From Pelobates cultripes (lineage: Eukaryota; Chordata; Amphibia; Anura; Pelobatidae): a DNA stretch of 64,000 nucleotides. The translations under genes and the position numbers were made by a program. How positions within the stretch are numbered: position 1 is the stretch's first letter; each line of letters opens with the position of its first letter. The stretch is from NCBI GenBank assembly GCA_933207985.1, contig OW240913.1, positions 274,676,539 to 274,740,538 on the forward strand. The letters are read 5' to 3'. The notes below the pieces were generated by a model. That model did not search any database. It had not been told where the DNA came from and was given only the letters and a program-made list of their open reading frames with translations. This document shows positions 22,811 through 34,080 of this stretch, piece by piece.

Positions 22811-22848
<38 letters not shown>
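22810..22848. repeat. (TG)n(TA)n microsatellite
   Basis: Alternating TG followed by TA dinucleotides, about 39 bp. Confidence 0.95.
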
Positions 22849-22850
<2 letters not shown>

Positions 22851-22988
22851 TGTAAAAAAACAGATAAAATTCTTATCTTGTAATACCTTTTTTATTGGAC
22901 TAACAGAGTTTTTTAATAAATACAAAATGTCTAATGCTTGCACTCCAGTAATAAATAATGTATAGCCCGGTGCTTGTCAGCGAAATAA

Positions 22989-23213
22989 TAGTCTTGTATA
23001 AAGATAGCACTCTAAGGACTTCAAAGTAGGTATGAAAAAAATAACTTCGCTTTTATTCAGCAACTGCCACAGTGGATCAACGTTTCAGTTCTGTACCTGA
23101 CGAAAGTTCTGATACAGAACTGAAACGTTGATCTACTGTGGCAGTTGCTGAATAAAAGCTAAGTTATTTTTTTCGTACCTACTCTGAAGTCCTTGGAGTG
23201 CTATCTTTACACA

Positions 23214-23219
<6 letters not shown>
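22989..23219. mobile_element. Foldback element with hammerhead-like core
   Basis: Long imperfect inverted repeat: the arm starting TAGTCTTGTATAAAGATAGC at 22989 matches the reverse complement of the arm ending ACAAGACTA at 23219. Each arm is about 105 bp, and they meet around 23095-23110. The centre on the plus strand reads CTGACGA (23097-23103), a 7-bp perfect stem AGTTCTG/CAGAACT with ATA loop (23105-23121), then GAAAC (23122-23126). This parallels a hammerhead with C for U in the core. TA-rich microsatellites flank it on the right. No coding capacity. Confidence 0.7.
23095..23135 (+). ncRNA. Hammerhead-ribozyme-like motif 2
   Basis: CTGACGA, perfect 7-bp stem II, GAAAC, then a possible ATC cleavage triplet (23131-23133). 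The core position that is U in active hammerheads is C here, so it may be a decayed ribozyme. Confidence 0.45.

Positions 23220-23264
<45 letters not shown>
23220..23264. repeat. (AT)n microsatellite
   Basis: About 44 bp of alternating AT adjoining the foldback element. Confidence 0.95.
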
Positions 23265-23266
<2 letters not shown>

Positions 23267-24346
23267 TTTATTTTTTTTTGAGAATTAGGTTTTGTATATA
23301 AGATATAGATTGTGATTAAGGTTAAAGTTCACCTGTGCTGTATTCTTATAAAGTGTTCCAGTGTGTGTCTTATTAGCACAAAGTGTCAGTTTGTGCCAAT
23401 TTGCCAAGTTGGCATCTGCAAATCATAACTGAATCACTGTTTATTAAAACTGCAGTTTAATAGTGACATCTAGACAAGACATGCTCTTCTTTTATTTTAA
23501 AGAATGAATAGAGCATTATAGTGCTGGTTTGATTATCTTGCTAGTCTGTTAGATTAATAATATTGTTAGCTGAAGTGATGTTTGTGTACAGTGCTCTCAG
23601 GGAATGCCACAAGTTCATAGTTTTTTATGTGCACATATGTGTACAAACCCCTCTTTGCGTAACAATTGAATTATGAATGACTGGTTCACTTTAACTGGAA
23701 TCCTATTCCGGTTTAATTGAATCCATCAGAGGTAGGGCCATTGTTTAGAAGAAGAGTAATCCCTTCTCTTCCACTGGCTATTTTTGCATTGCAAAGATAT
23801 GCTAAATGAAACCTACATCAAGTCTCATCTGCATGTATGCTCCCGGTTCCAGTGCCAGGCTTGTCCGGTCTGTTCCTCTGATCCTGACAGTAAATGTCCC
23901 CTTCCCTTCCCTTCTTGTACAGTCAGCAGGATCCTTTATGGGTCAGACCCAGAAACCAGGTACTGTGGATGGTGAGGAACTCAGAATGGAGGGATACTGC
24001 GAGGCAGTAAAAGGCAGCAGTTCCTTACAAATAACCACTAGCATGTTTTTTTGTTTTTTTTTAAAATCTATCTATGTCACTCTGAATTAGTATTTTGAGA
24101 TGCTGTCTAAAATAGTGTCAGATAACCAGTTCTACATATTATATCTAATACCTGTAATATATTTTGCCCACCCAATATTTTTGTAAAGGATGCACTAATA
24201 AATAGAAGATTCAGAATGTATAAATATAATATTTTCATATATAGAAGTAGAGAATCAGGGATAACGAAAACTTTAAATGGAGTGCTAGATATTCAGCCCG
24301 CTGTAGTGGTTATGTTGCGTAGAGATTCCTGGTGCCGTCCACAGCC
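23265..24346. other. Non-coding DNA
   Basis: No gene or clear element. 24256-24346 resembles 24940-25010 (AGCCCGCTGTAGTGGTTATG versus AGCCCACTGTAGTGGTTATG), so a MITE family brackets the TTAA element that follows. Confidence 0.45.
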
Positions 24347-24928
24347 TTAAAGTGTACCTGTCAATGAGCCCACAAGTTAGTTTCATTTTCAAGAACAATA
24401 AATACCACTTATACATGTTCAAGCAAAAATGCTAGCAAATATATAGATTTTAATATGTATCACTTTAAAATGTTGGCAGCTCCCTCTGTCAATCAAATAC
24501 TCTGTGTTCCACCGGTGTTCAAGTGGTACAGGGGATTAAATGCTGTGGATTGTGTGGCAGGGGTCCTGTGCTCTCTATCATATTTGTACTCCCCCAGCAG
24601 GTTTTCTGGAGGAGTGTGGGACAGGTTGGTGTGCTGGCAATGAAGCAAGCATGGTAGTTATCAGTAGTGAGGATTGCCTTGCTTCAGGATGTGGCCCCAG
24701 GCAGGGCCAATTACAGCAGACAGGGGCAACAGCGGAAAGTGGGTGTGACAGCACTGTACACATAACCTTCAATGATGGCGGCACTGGGAGTGAAGATTAA
24801 CAGAAAAATAACAATATAACAACTCCAAGGCCACAAATATATACTTTATCACTGCGATAAGTCATATATGTAGTGTCTTGGGAGCTGTTATATGTTATCA
24901 TAAACCTGTCGTTAGAGCTTCACTTTAA
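24347..24928. mobile_element. Possible TTAA-flanked MITE
   Basis: Left end TTAAAGTGTACCTGTCA (24347) and right end, reverse-complemented from 24928, TTAAAGTGAAGC...GACAGG share AAAGTG plus an offset CCTGTC/ACAGG. TTAA at both ends would be the duplicated target of piggyBac- or Kolobok-type elements. There is no ORF of note; termini are diverged. Confidence 0.4.
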
Positions 24929-25752
24929 TATGTGACTTTTTTAGGAATGGATTGACACACATACAGCCCACTGTAGTGGTTATGGTGCCAGGAGTCCTCT
25001 GGTACCCTCGCAGAATCATTTGTCTAACAATTTTACAAGTTACCTAGGTAACCTAGGTGTCTGCACTGCATCTGGCTTATCCTGACAACAAGACAGCCAC
25101 TAAAAGGACTTACATCTTGAAGCGACTTTTGGCCACCTAAACGATGCTGGACGACCTCACGTTATGCATGAGGACTTTCAGCGTCACCAGAATTTGGAAA
25201 TCCTAATGAGAGCGCAGCTATTGCTGCACATGCACATTACGGCTCCCCCACTGGCTGACATCGGCGGGGAGGAGCAGAGGCGGACCTGAGCCAGTGCCGA
25301 GGGACATCAGCGCTGAACACAGGTAAGTGACAGAAGGGGTATTTAACGGAGGGGGAAGCTTTAGTGCCAGGAAAACAAGTTTGTTTTCCTGGCACTATTG
25401 TTATTATTTAAATACCATCTGTATTTTGAGTTTTCTCTCAAAACATCGCAACTAGCGGGTCTTTACTTCATAATTTCAATGCAACCTACCAGAAACTCAC
25501 ATTTAGATTTTCACTAGTTTTGATCTGTGTTTTGGGATCTATGATATATTTACCCAACTTACCTATAATATTATCTACCTTGGAAGCATGTAATGCTTAA
25601 CTGATCTACATGGGAACGTAACCTCTGATCTCTAAGATACTGCCACTGGAAGTCTTTCTACTGAAGTATCTCATTAGATGATCAAAAAGAGCTATTTCAA
25701 TTATTATTATTTTGAATTGCCTTTTTGAACTGACAGTCATGACCCACTCACT
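24929..25752. other. Non-coding DNA with a 16-bp-arm palindrome
   Basis: 25363-25378 and 25381-25396 are exact reverse complements around GT (AGTGCCAGGAAAACAA). The moderately GC-rich 25100-25330 has no supported coding frame. Probably a diverged foldback repeat. Confidence 0.5.
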
Positions 25753-26375
25753 TTAAAGGGACACTATAGTCACCTGAACAACTTCAGCTTAATGAGGTTG
25801 TTCAGGTGAGAACTATAGCTCCCTGCAGCCTTTCTCATGTAAACACTGTATTTTCTGAGAAAATACAGTGTTTACATTGAAAGCTAGGAACACCTCCAGT
25901 TGCAGTCACTCAGGGTGAACCAGAGGGACTTCTGAGTTGATGGTGGCATAATATGCCTCCATCCACTCAGATCTGCTGTGCACGAGCATCCTGTGATTCA
26001 GTATCTCCTCCCACTGCATGCAGACACTGAACTTTCTTCATAGAGATTCATTGATTCAATTCATCTCTATGAGGAGATGCTGATTGACCAGGGCTGTGTT
26101 TGAATCATGCTGGCTCTGCCCCTGATCTGCCTCCTTGTAAGTCTCAGCCAATCCTATTGGGAGCACTGTGATTGGATCAGGCTATCACATGTCAGCAGAC
26201 TGCTTGTTTTTCCTGAGTCTAACAGCATGCAGATTTACAGCTTCTGGCTTGAATACAGTAAGATTTTTACTATATTTATGGAGGCACGAGGGGCCCAGGG
26301 GGGCTAGATGGTCGTGTTAACACTATAGGGTCAGGAATACATGCAGTAGCACTGGTGACTATAGTGTCCCTTTAA
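25753..26375. mobile_element. TTAA MITE with internal palindromes
   Basis: Ends TTAAAGGGACACTATAGTCACC and its reverse complement GGTGACTATAGTGTCCCTTTAA give 18-bp terminal inverted repeats and TTAA target duplications, pointing to the piggyBac/Kolobok-like TTAA class. Inside are two strong hairpins: 25771-25808 (CACCTGAACAAC arms) and 25837-25877 (18-20-bp arms around one base). Non-autonomous. Confidence 0.85.
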
Positions 26376-26779
26376 GCCCTTGTGGCATGGATTTTACCCA
26401 TGACCTAAGGTTTTTGTTATCAATTTAAAGGTTGTAGCATTTCCATGCCAAATCCATGGAGCTTTTTTTCCATGACTTTTGAATTAACATTCCATAAAGT
26501 CTGCATGCAGTTGCAACTAGCACCGATGTTGTGCATTGTGAGAAGTGATTACTAGAGCACACTTGCCAAGTTCTTTGTAAAATAAAGCAGTTAACAGCAA
26601 GGCTGCAACAGAGTAGGGTAGTGCAAATAAATATGGCCATGATTTTATAGCCATGGCACACTTACTGAGCACAGTTTCATAAATGGTTATTCTGGCAAAT
26701 GATCCTTGTATTTTCCTACTGCTCTAAACTGTGCTTCACTCAACTTTTGCACACATATTGCTTCCATGTAGCATATCCA

Positions 26780-26995
26780 TGGCTTTTGTTGCCTACTCCA
26801 TGCCATCAGACTCTCCCCATCCAGTCTCTTAAAAAGTCACTGAAAACTCTGCTCTTTAGGATAACCTACTATCTTCCTGGATGACACTTTTCATTATAAT
26901 TGCCCTCCTCAATTCCCTTTCCATAACCTAGCTTACGCTCCATCCTTCTGCTGTTAGGTTCTTACACACATCTTATACTACCTATATTTGACACG
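26780..26995 (+). pseudogene. CR1/L2-type LINE, extreme RT C-terminus
   Basis: The frame around 26820-26880 reads QSLKKSLKTLLFRITYYLPG, typical of the end of CR1/L2/Rex-type reverse transcriptases (a phrase like FK..LKTHLF). Only the last tens of codons and some 3' sequence are present. Dead fragment. Confidence 0.5.
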
Positions 26996-27036
26996 TGTTC
27001 ACTCTTTTGATGCCTGTTCCAAGATGCAGAAAAACT

Positions 27037-27575
27037 TTAATTGGGCATTATAGTCACCAAAACAACTTTAGCTTAATGAAGTTTTGGTGTATAGATTATG
27101 CCCCTGCTGTCTCACTGCTCAATTCTCTGCCATTTAGGAGTCAATCACTTTTTTTCTGTTTATGCAGCCCTAGCCGTACCTCCCCTGTCTGTGACTGACA
27201 CTACCTGCATGAAAATAAAATGGTGTAATTTTCAATCAGATGTAACTCACTTTGAAAGTTTGTATCTCCTGCTCTGTAAATTGAACCTTTATCCCACAAA
27301 GGAAGCTACTTCATGGTCTAACAGGCTATTAACAGTGCAGAAGATAAGAAATTCTACATTAAACAGAATTTGCATAAAGGAAGTGTAAACATTAGATGAC
27401 TCTTTACAGGAAGTGTTTAGGAAGGCTGTGTAAGTTGCATGCAGGAAAGTGTGACTAGGTTTACATAAACAGAGTTAACTCCTAATGGCAGTGGCATTGA
27501 GCAGTGAGACTGCATAATCTGATCACCAAAACTGTTTAAGCTAAAGTTGTTTTAGTGACTATAGTGTCCCTTTAA
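27037..27575. mobile_element. TTAA MITE, second copy of the GTGACTATAGTGTCCC family
   Basis: The right end GTGACTATAGTGTCCCTTTAA is the same as the element at 25753. The left end (TTAATTGGGCATTATAGTCACC) is mutated. Internal blocks of 27066-27120 and 27490-27560 are complementary (TTAGCTTAATGAAG versus TTTAAGCTAAAGTTG; GCAGTGAGAC versus GTCTCACTGC), so the copy is largely palindromic. Confidence 0.7.
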
Positions 27576-27576
27576 C

Positions 27577-28507
27577 TTACAATATTTCTCCTTCTGCTTG
27601 TGTACTTTTTGGTGTAAATGTCTGCTGCTAATCCCTGTATGAAGAATTGATAGATTCTGTCTGGCCAGTGCACAAGCATCTCCTGTAAATTAGTTTGTCT
27701 TTCTCAACGTTGTTTAAGATCAAAATAACCTTTTCCATTTCTTTAAAACAAACTACGCTTCTCACTTCTACGTCTCATGTATTCAGGACTTTATAGCCTT
27801 TACATACTCTCTCGTATCCAATCATGATGCCTACCTCAGTTCTGCCGTGTGTTGGCCTTTTAGGAGCTGTAACAAATGCAAATGCTTCGTATACAAATGC
27901 TCTGATGTGTTTAATGTTAGGGGTTTCTGCCAAACCAAAGTTCTAATGGAGTTTTATTTGTAGCTTTTATAAGTAGACTGTTTTACAGATGTGTAGCTGT
28001 CATAACTATATCCGCCCAGTATTTATGTAGTAAATGTGAATGTGTCAGAATGCACCTGACCATCCCCATTAAAGAATGATTCTTTCAGCTGCACCATTCT
28101 GTTATGGGCTGTATGTACTGTATGCAAGTGTTCCATTCCTTTCTCTTCTAAATATGAAGAAAAGTGGTGTGACATGTACTCACCACTGTTGTCTGTCAGA
28201 AGTGGTTGAGACTTTCTCCCAAAATGGTTCTCAACACCTAAAATTTATAAATCTCGATGAATGAGTTCCAGAGGCTTTATTGAGTTCTGTTTGAGATTAG
28301 AGTGTATCTTGTACCTTTCCATATTAGACAGTATTTACATGCTTCTCTGTTGCGATCCTTTTGACAAGGTTTTAGGTCTATTCCTCTTACTAAACCTTTA
28401 CATTGTAGATCAGAAATTCAGTGTCTAAGACTTTTATGACACAGATAGATACAGATTGAGCAATACTTGGCTTTTTTTTTCTTGCATGTTTAATACAAAT
28501 ACACTAT
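27577..28507. other. Non-coding DNA
   Basis: No protein-like frame, repeat terminus or RNA gene recognised. Confidence 0.5.
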
Positions 28508-28792
28508 TACCGTATTTTCCGGCGTATAAGACGACTGGGCGTATAAGACGACCCCCAACTTTTCCAGTTAAAATATAGAGTTTGGGATATACTCGCTGTA
28601 TAAGACTACCCCTCTTCCAATGCACACCAACTAAAAATTAGCCATGATGTACAGTGAGCAGACAGAGCTACACAGCAAGACATTAAATAATGATAATCTG
28701 AAATAGCATTTAAAGCCCAGGTATGTGCCAAGCTGTTTGGGCAAATAATCCATGCCTGCTGGTCTAGCACACAGGAGGCTAATTACGATATA

Positions 28793-28965
28793 TTCTTTTT
28801 ACTCCCCCCCTCCATTCTTTTTACTCCCCCCTCCATTCTTTTTAATCCCCCCATCCATTCTTTCTACTCCCCCGCTCCATTCTTTTTAATCCCCCCTCCA
28901 TTCTTTTTACTCCCCCCTCCATTCTTTTTACTCCCCCCCTTAGTTCTTTTTACTCCCCCCCCCCA
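28793..28965 (+). repeat. 21-bp C/T-rich minisatellite
   Basis: ATTCTTTTTACTCCCCCCTCC repeats about seven times with length variation in the C run. Confidence 0.85.
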
Positions 28966-28979
28966 ATCCTCCCTACGTT

Positions 28980-29185
28980 CTTCTCACCTCCCCTTCCCTG
29001 TGCAGAGTGGGTGGCCAAGCTCCTCTTCATCCTGTCAGTCCGGGCGGGTACCACGCGGTACAGGAGATTCAGTTACCTGTTCCCGGCCGGACTGAAAGGA
29101 AGTGAGCACTGAGTGAGCACATGCTACTGACAGGACGAAGAGGAGCTCTGCCACCCACTCTACACAGGGAAGAGGAGGTGAGAAG
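28980..29185. repeat. 60-bp inverted repeat inside the TA element
   Basis: 28980-29039 (CTTCTCACCTCC...CCTGTCAGT) is nearly the reverse complement of 29126-29185, with about five mismatches, separated by 86 bp of CpG-rich DNA. Confidence 0.85.
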
Positions 29186-29599
29186 AGAGGCAGTGCGGCA
29201 GCCGTCTATAGAGCGCTCAGGCGGCTGCAGCATTAAAAGGGCTGGTGATGGGGGCGCAGGGTGCCCCCGGCAGCCATATACCCGGCGTATATGACGACCC
29301 CCGACTTTGGAGAAGATTTTCCAGGGTTAAAAAGTCGTCCTATACGCCGGAAAATACAGTACTTTCAAAACCGTATGCAGACAAAGGGCATTTGTTTGTT
29401 ATTTTACATATACTGCAATTGAAGTTCTCATTGATTCCACACTTGGTTAATACTGAAACACTGAGCAAATTATCTGTAAGTTCAGGTAAAAAAACACTTT
29501 TGCACTTTTATATTTAATGTCTCTGTTTTTGTTACATATTTCAAGAAACCATCTCCTTATTTATGTTTGTTGCCATTAGCAATGCTCACCATTTCTCCA

Positions 29600-29950
29600 T
29601 TTTTTTTGGAAGATATCTTTGACCTGAATCAATAACATGCCGTGATGTCCCATGTGCCCGCACAGTGTCACAACGGTCTTCCATAGAAAATTCTCTATGG
29701 CAGAATCATAAGCGCATAAAGACGAGTGCCGCGCATGCGCCTACATTCCTCAATGCATTGGATTGGCTGGTCATCCTGAAGGTGCGATGCTATGAGGTTG
29801 CAGCAGCGCCAAAGAAGACTTGCCACTAGAGAAAATGTGATCTCTTCGATATTATTTTGATATTTACATGGGACAGGGAGCTGGAATTAGAAAGGGCATC
29901 AGGACTGAATACAGATATGTATTCCTAACGCTACAGTGTTCCTTTAATGA
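29600..29950. mobile_element. MITE terminus of the GTTAGGAATAC family
   Basis: The right end TATTCCTAACGCTACAGTGTTCCTTTAA ends in TTAA and resembles the inverse of the 45433 element. The left end was not located, so the extent is approximate. Confidence 0.4.
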
Positions 29951-29984
29951 TTTCATTGAGCCAGATACTGCTGGTCAAGCTGAA

Positions 29985-30830
29985 GTTTTAGAACCAACTC
30001 CTAGACGATCTTACTCACCTATCCTACGTTGCAACATCAGCATCAACATATAAACCATCCTGGAATGATATTGAGAAAAATCTTACTATAGAATCCTCTA
30101 AGTGGGGAAAGAGCTACAAAAGAAGAAATTGGATTCTCGGTGAGCTACCTAAACAGTCATAACTTGCAAGGTGGTTTTCAAGCAAAAACTGGATACAGAT
30201 GGAAGTGAAATTCATTACAAAGCCAGACTAGTAGCAAAAAGATTTAGGTGTCAGGAGAAGACTATAACAAGACCTTTGCACCTGTCGTTAAGTTCAGTAC
30301 AATCAGAGCATTACTAACCATTGCAAGATCTAACCAGTTTTATGTAGAGCAGCTAGATGTATGGCCACTTTCATGAACGGTAAAATAGATGAAGAACGTT
30401 ACATGATGGAGCCTGTAGGAGTTGTTACAAATTAATTCTAGTATTGAAGCTATGGAAATGAATATATAGACTCAAACAGGCTGCAAATCTTCATTCAGAA
30501 TAAAAGCAGACTCATGTCTATTTACCAGACAAAGGAATGGAAAATTGACTTATCTACTAGTTTATGTAGATGTCATGATCTTGTGCAGTGAAAGACAACA
30601 GGACTAGACAGAGCTTATTATACAACTGAGCAAAGTCAGAAGAATGGGAAAAATGTGCCATTTGTCTCTGAATCAAGTAGAAAACAGAAGATGATCCTGG
30701 TTATTTCAATCAAAACCACAAAATTCTAGATTTAGTAGACCTCGTGGAACTCAAAGAGTCTGATGAAAGTGAGACTTTACCCAATAACAATATCATGTGT
30801 ATCGAACAGTAATATGTCATATTTTGTTCC
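29985..30830 (+). pseudogene. Ty1/copia reverse transcriptase remnant
   Basis: Across shifting frames the plus strand shows the copia RT blocks in order: a YKARLVAK equivalent near 30220-30245 (read as HYKARLVAKRF), an IRALLTIARS-like block near 30300-30330, DVWP/FMNGKIDEERYMMEP near 30360-30415, and TYLLVYVDVMILCSE near 30545-30590. The active site, normally YVDD, reads YVDV (30563-30574), so the second aspartate is lost. Several stops and frameshifts separate the blocks. Copia elements are uncommon in vertebrates. Integrase and LTRs were not found. Confidence 0.75.
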
Positions 30831-30984
30831 TAGCTATAATGTGCAGACCTGGCACCACTTTTGCAATATAAATATTGTGCAGAAAAGTGAGATCTTCTAG
30901 GTAAAGAAACTGGATTGCACTCAGGAGACTGGTGGGATATGTCAAAGAATCTGCTAATCCTAAACTAAAGTTATCAGCTGTCAG

Positions 30985-33290
30985 AGATTCCAGACTTTAT
31001 TTTATTTATAAAATATTTTACCATGAAAGATACATTGAGATTTCTCTAGTTTTCAAGTATGTTTTGGGTCCACAAAACATTGCATTGATACAAGAGGGTA
31101 CAATAAAATATAAAAACAATATTAATACACAATATATACAACATTTAACATAGAACAGGTAGGAAATATATAATCAACCATGTGCATTCTGTTTTGAGGT
31201 ATGTTAAAGGATTTTAGGCTTGGAGAAGATTGGATGGTGTGCGGGAGGTCGTTCCATAATTGCGGTGCTCTGTAGGAAAAGGAGGATCAGGCTGCTTTCT
31301 TTTTGTATTTAGGTAGACTAAATAAAGTACTGGCACTGGATCGAGGTTATAGGAGGTGGGAACAGCTGGGGAGAGCATTCTGCTCAGGTAGGGTGGGAAC
31401 TTCCCAGAAATGCTCTTATGCACAAGGCTGGAAAGATGAAGGGTGCGTCTGGATTCCAGTGACAACCAGTTTAGTTCTTTTAGCATGTCACAATAGTGGG
31501 TCCTGTAATTACATTGTAGCACAAATCGGCAGAACGAGTAATACAATGTATTGAGTTTATTAAGGTGGGTTTTCGGTGCAGGTGCAAATACTACATCCCC
31601 ATAATCAATGATTGGCATCAACATTTGCTGTAGAATATTTTCCTTTACTGTAGGGCTTAGGCAGGATTTGTTTCTGTACAGGGCACCTAGTTTTGGATAA
31701 AGTTTAGATGCAAGTTTTTCTATGTGGAGGCCAAAAGATAGATTGTGGTCTAACCACATACCCAGGAATATGAAAGAGTGGACTGCGGTCAGTGTGCTAT
31801 TTGATTTTGTTTTGATGAATAGGTGGGAATTGTGTAATTTAGGTACTGTTCCAAAGATCATTGTGACAGTTTTGTAAGTGTTTAAGAAGAGTTTGTTTTT
31901 TGCGATCCACTTTTCTACCTCTGTAAACTGGTCTTGGAGCACAGATTCAAGCTGCGGTAGATTGGATTTGTATGCATAGATTACTGTGTCGCCTGCGTAC
32001 ATGTGTACATTTGAGGATTTGCAGACATTAGGCAGATCATTTATAAATAATGTGAATAGTAGGGAGTCTAGAATGGAACCTTGGGGAACACCACACATGA
32101 CTGGGAGAGGGAGGGAGTCGCTCAAATATTGTGAGCGATTCGATACATATGATCGAAACCAGGTTAGCGGACAATCACCAATACCTGAGTTTTTGAGTTT
32201 GTGCAGTAGAATGTTGTGGTCTACTGTGTCAAAGGCCTTTGCAAAATCAAGGAAAATAGCTCCAGTTAGGTCTCCATGTTCCATGCCAGTTTGGATGTCA
32301 TTGCAAACTTTTAAGAGGGCAGTTGTAGTGGAGTGATTCAGGCGAAAACCCGATTGATCAGGGGTCAGATAGTTAGATTGTTGGTAATACTCACATAGTT
32401 GCATATGGATGCCTTTTTCTAAGATTTTTGACAATACTGGGAGCAATGATATAAGGGGGCAATAGTTAGAAACCAAAGCAGTGTCACCACTTTAAAGGAT
32501 AGGCACTGCTCTTGCAGTCTTCCAAAGTTTGGGTATGTATCCAGACACCAAGGATTCGTTAATTAGGGTTTTAACAGGTTTAACAATTGCTGGCGCACTG
32601 AGCTTCAACAGCATTGCTTGGATTTGATCAGGTCCAGACTGGTTTTTCATTTTTAGATTATTAAGGTGTTTCTTAATGACACTAATAGGTACAGGTCTAG
32701 AAATGAACTTGTCAATATTGGGTCTTTGCAAATTTAGTGGGGCCTGATCCACATTTGTAGTTTCAGGATGTGTGTCATTTATTAGCTTAGCAATCAGGGT
32801 AGTGGAGCATCTGACAAAATGATTGTTAAAGGCATTTGCTACATGTAAGGGAAGTTTCAGGGTTTGGTTATCCACTTTGACAGGGGAGGGTTGGGAGTGG
32901 ATTGGGGGAGTTTGTAATTTATTTATGACTTTCCAAAAATTTCTAGGGTTTGATATGTTATTGTTCAGATTTTCACAGAAATATTGGGCCTTGGCCAATT
33001 TTGTTTGTTTTGTGCATAAAATGTGATGGTCATAGCTACATATCATGGAACCATTAGACAGTTTAAATAAAATAATTTTAAGCATCTGTACAGAGATGTA
33101 TTTCACAGCTAAAGATGTTGAGTAAATAGTCACAGGTAGAGATTTCCTTAGAAGCACCGTGGGAAATATCCTGGTGGTAAAGGAAGGGTTTGACAAGAAA
33201 TGCAGAGAGCTTTTGAAAATGGGAAGAGTTGTGGAAGGCTTTGAAAGTTAAGCATGACATTTTAATATTATCAGGATGACAGAACACCTG
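30985..33290 (-). mobile_element. Rex/L2/CR1-type LINE
   Basis: A minus-strand non-LTR retrotransposon. Its RT ORF spans 33196-31214 and its 3' untranslated end extends to about 30985. No endonuclease is visible upstream of 33196, so it is 5'-truncated. It lies just downstream of the copia remnant. Confidence 0.75.
31214..33196 (-). pseudogene. Reverse transcriptase of Rex/L2/CR1-type LINE
   Basis: One frame broken by a single TAA at about 32492-32494: 33196-32492 carries the pre-RT region (NPRNFWKVIN, SGPDQIQAMLLK), and 32476-31214 carries RT blocks NYCPLISLLPVLSKILEK, DQSGFR, FLDFAKAFDTVDH, GVPQGS and the thumb. The active site reads YAGDT instead of YADDT (about 31986-32000), replacing a catalytic aspartate with glycine. 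With the stop, this marks a dead copy. It would have polymerised cDNA from a nicked target. Family placement within the jockey/CR1/L2/Rex group is by motif only. Confidence 0.88.
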
Positions 33291-33876
33291 TAAATAATTC
33301 TGGATGGAATGTTGACGTTATCAGTGTGATAGGAGAAGCGGTATGAGGTAATTACGCAAAACTGATATTTGTGGGATGTCATCATAAGGTAAAAAAAAGT
33401 GTATTAAGGAAGGAAACTATATGAATAATTATAGTTATTACTAGAGCAAATTGAGGGCTCTACTAGGAAATCATATTATATGTTTCATATAAGTGTTCAA
33501 TTTCACACTCCCACTATGCTATGTGGCTATGGTCTTTCATTGTCCCACTGTGCATGGACAACACTGGAATATCTTCTGGAAGTGCTTTCATAATCCAACA
33601 TGCAAGACACCTTCATCTATACACCTTCATGATAGCCCAGCAACCTCTGATACCACTTACATACCTCCCAGTGATGACAGGTATTGAGATTGACATTGAG
33701 GCTTTCCAAGTATTATGGTGCCAAAGCCAAGTTAGCAGTGTAAAAGGCCACTTGAGCAGAACTTCCTGGACAGACCGCTGCTGTATTATGAAGATCATTG
33801 GCTATTTTAAAGCCCCTCTTTAATCTATTAATTTATACAAGAATGGAGAAAACCTAATAGTGGTGCAGACCATTCC

Positions 33877-34080
33877 TTAACCAATTAAAAACACATTTTA
33901 TTAACTCACATGTACAATGAACTCTCAAGTATGCCAAGTTATTGGGGGCCTCCCCAGTCCAACAACAAGATGCTTTGTCTTACACGTTGTGTCCGAAAAC
34001 GACTTTTCCTATGGCATTAACTTATGCTTCAAGATTTCTTCTTAAATGTGAGTTAATGAAATTTGTTTTTAATTGGTTAA
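33877..34080. mobile_element. Small TTAA MITE
   Basis: TTAA (33877-33880 and 34077-34080) flanks 196 bp whose ends, CCAATTAAAAACA and TGTTTTTAATTGG, and subterminal TTAACTCACAT blocks are inverted repeats of about 33 bp. Non-coding. Confidence 0.85.

Larger units (their letters stand above)
28510..29359. mobile_element. TA-flanked DNA transposon remnant
   Basis: Left end CCGTATTTTCCGGCGTATAA and right end, reverse-complemented, CTGTATTTTCCGGCGTATAG form about 26-bp terminal inverted repeats, flanked by TA (28508-28509 and 29360-29361). A subterminal GACGACCCCCAACTTT-like block is also inverted at the other end. TA targets are usual for Tc1/mariner/pogo-type elements, but I cannot assign this one. 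The interior carries a minisatellite and a large palindrome, with no transposase. Confidence 0.75.
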
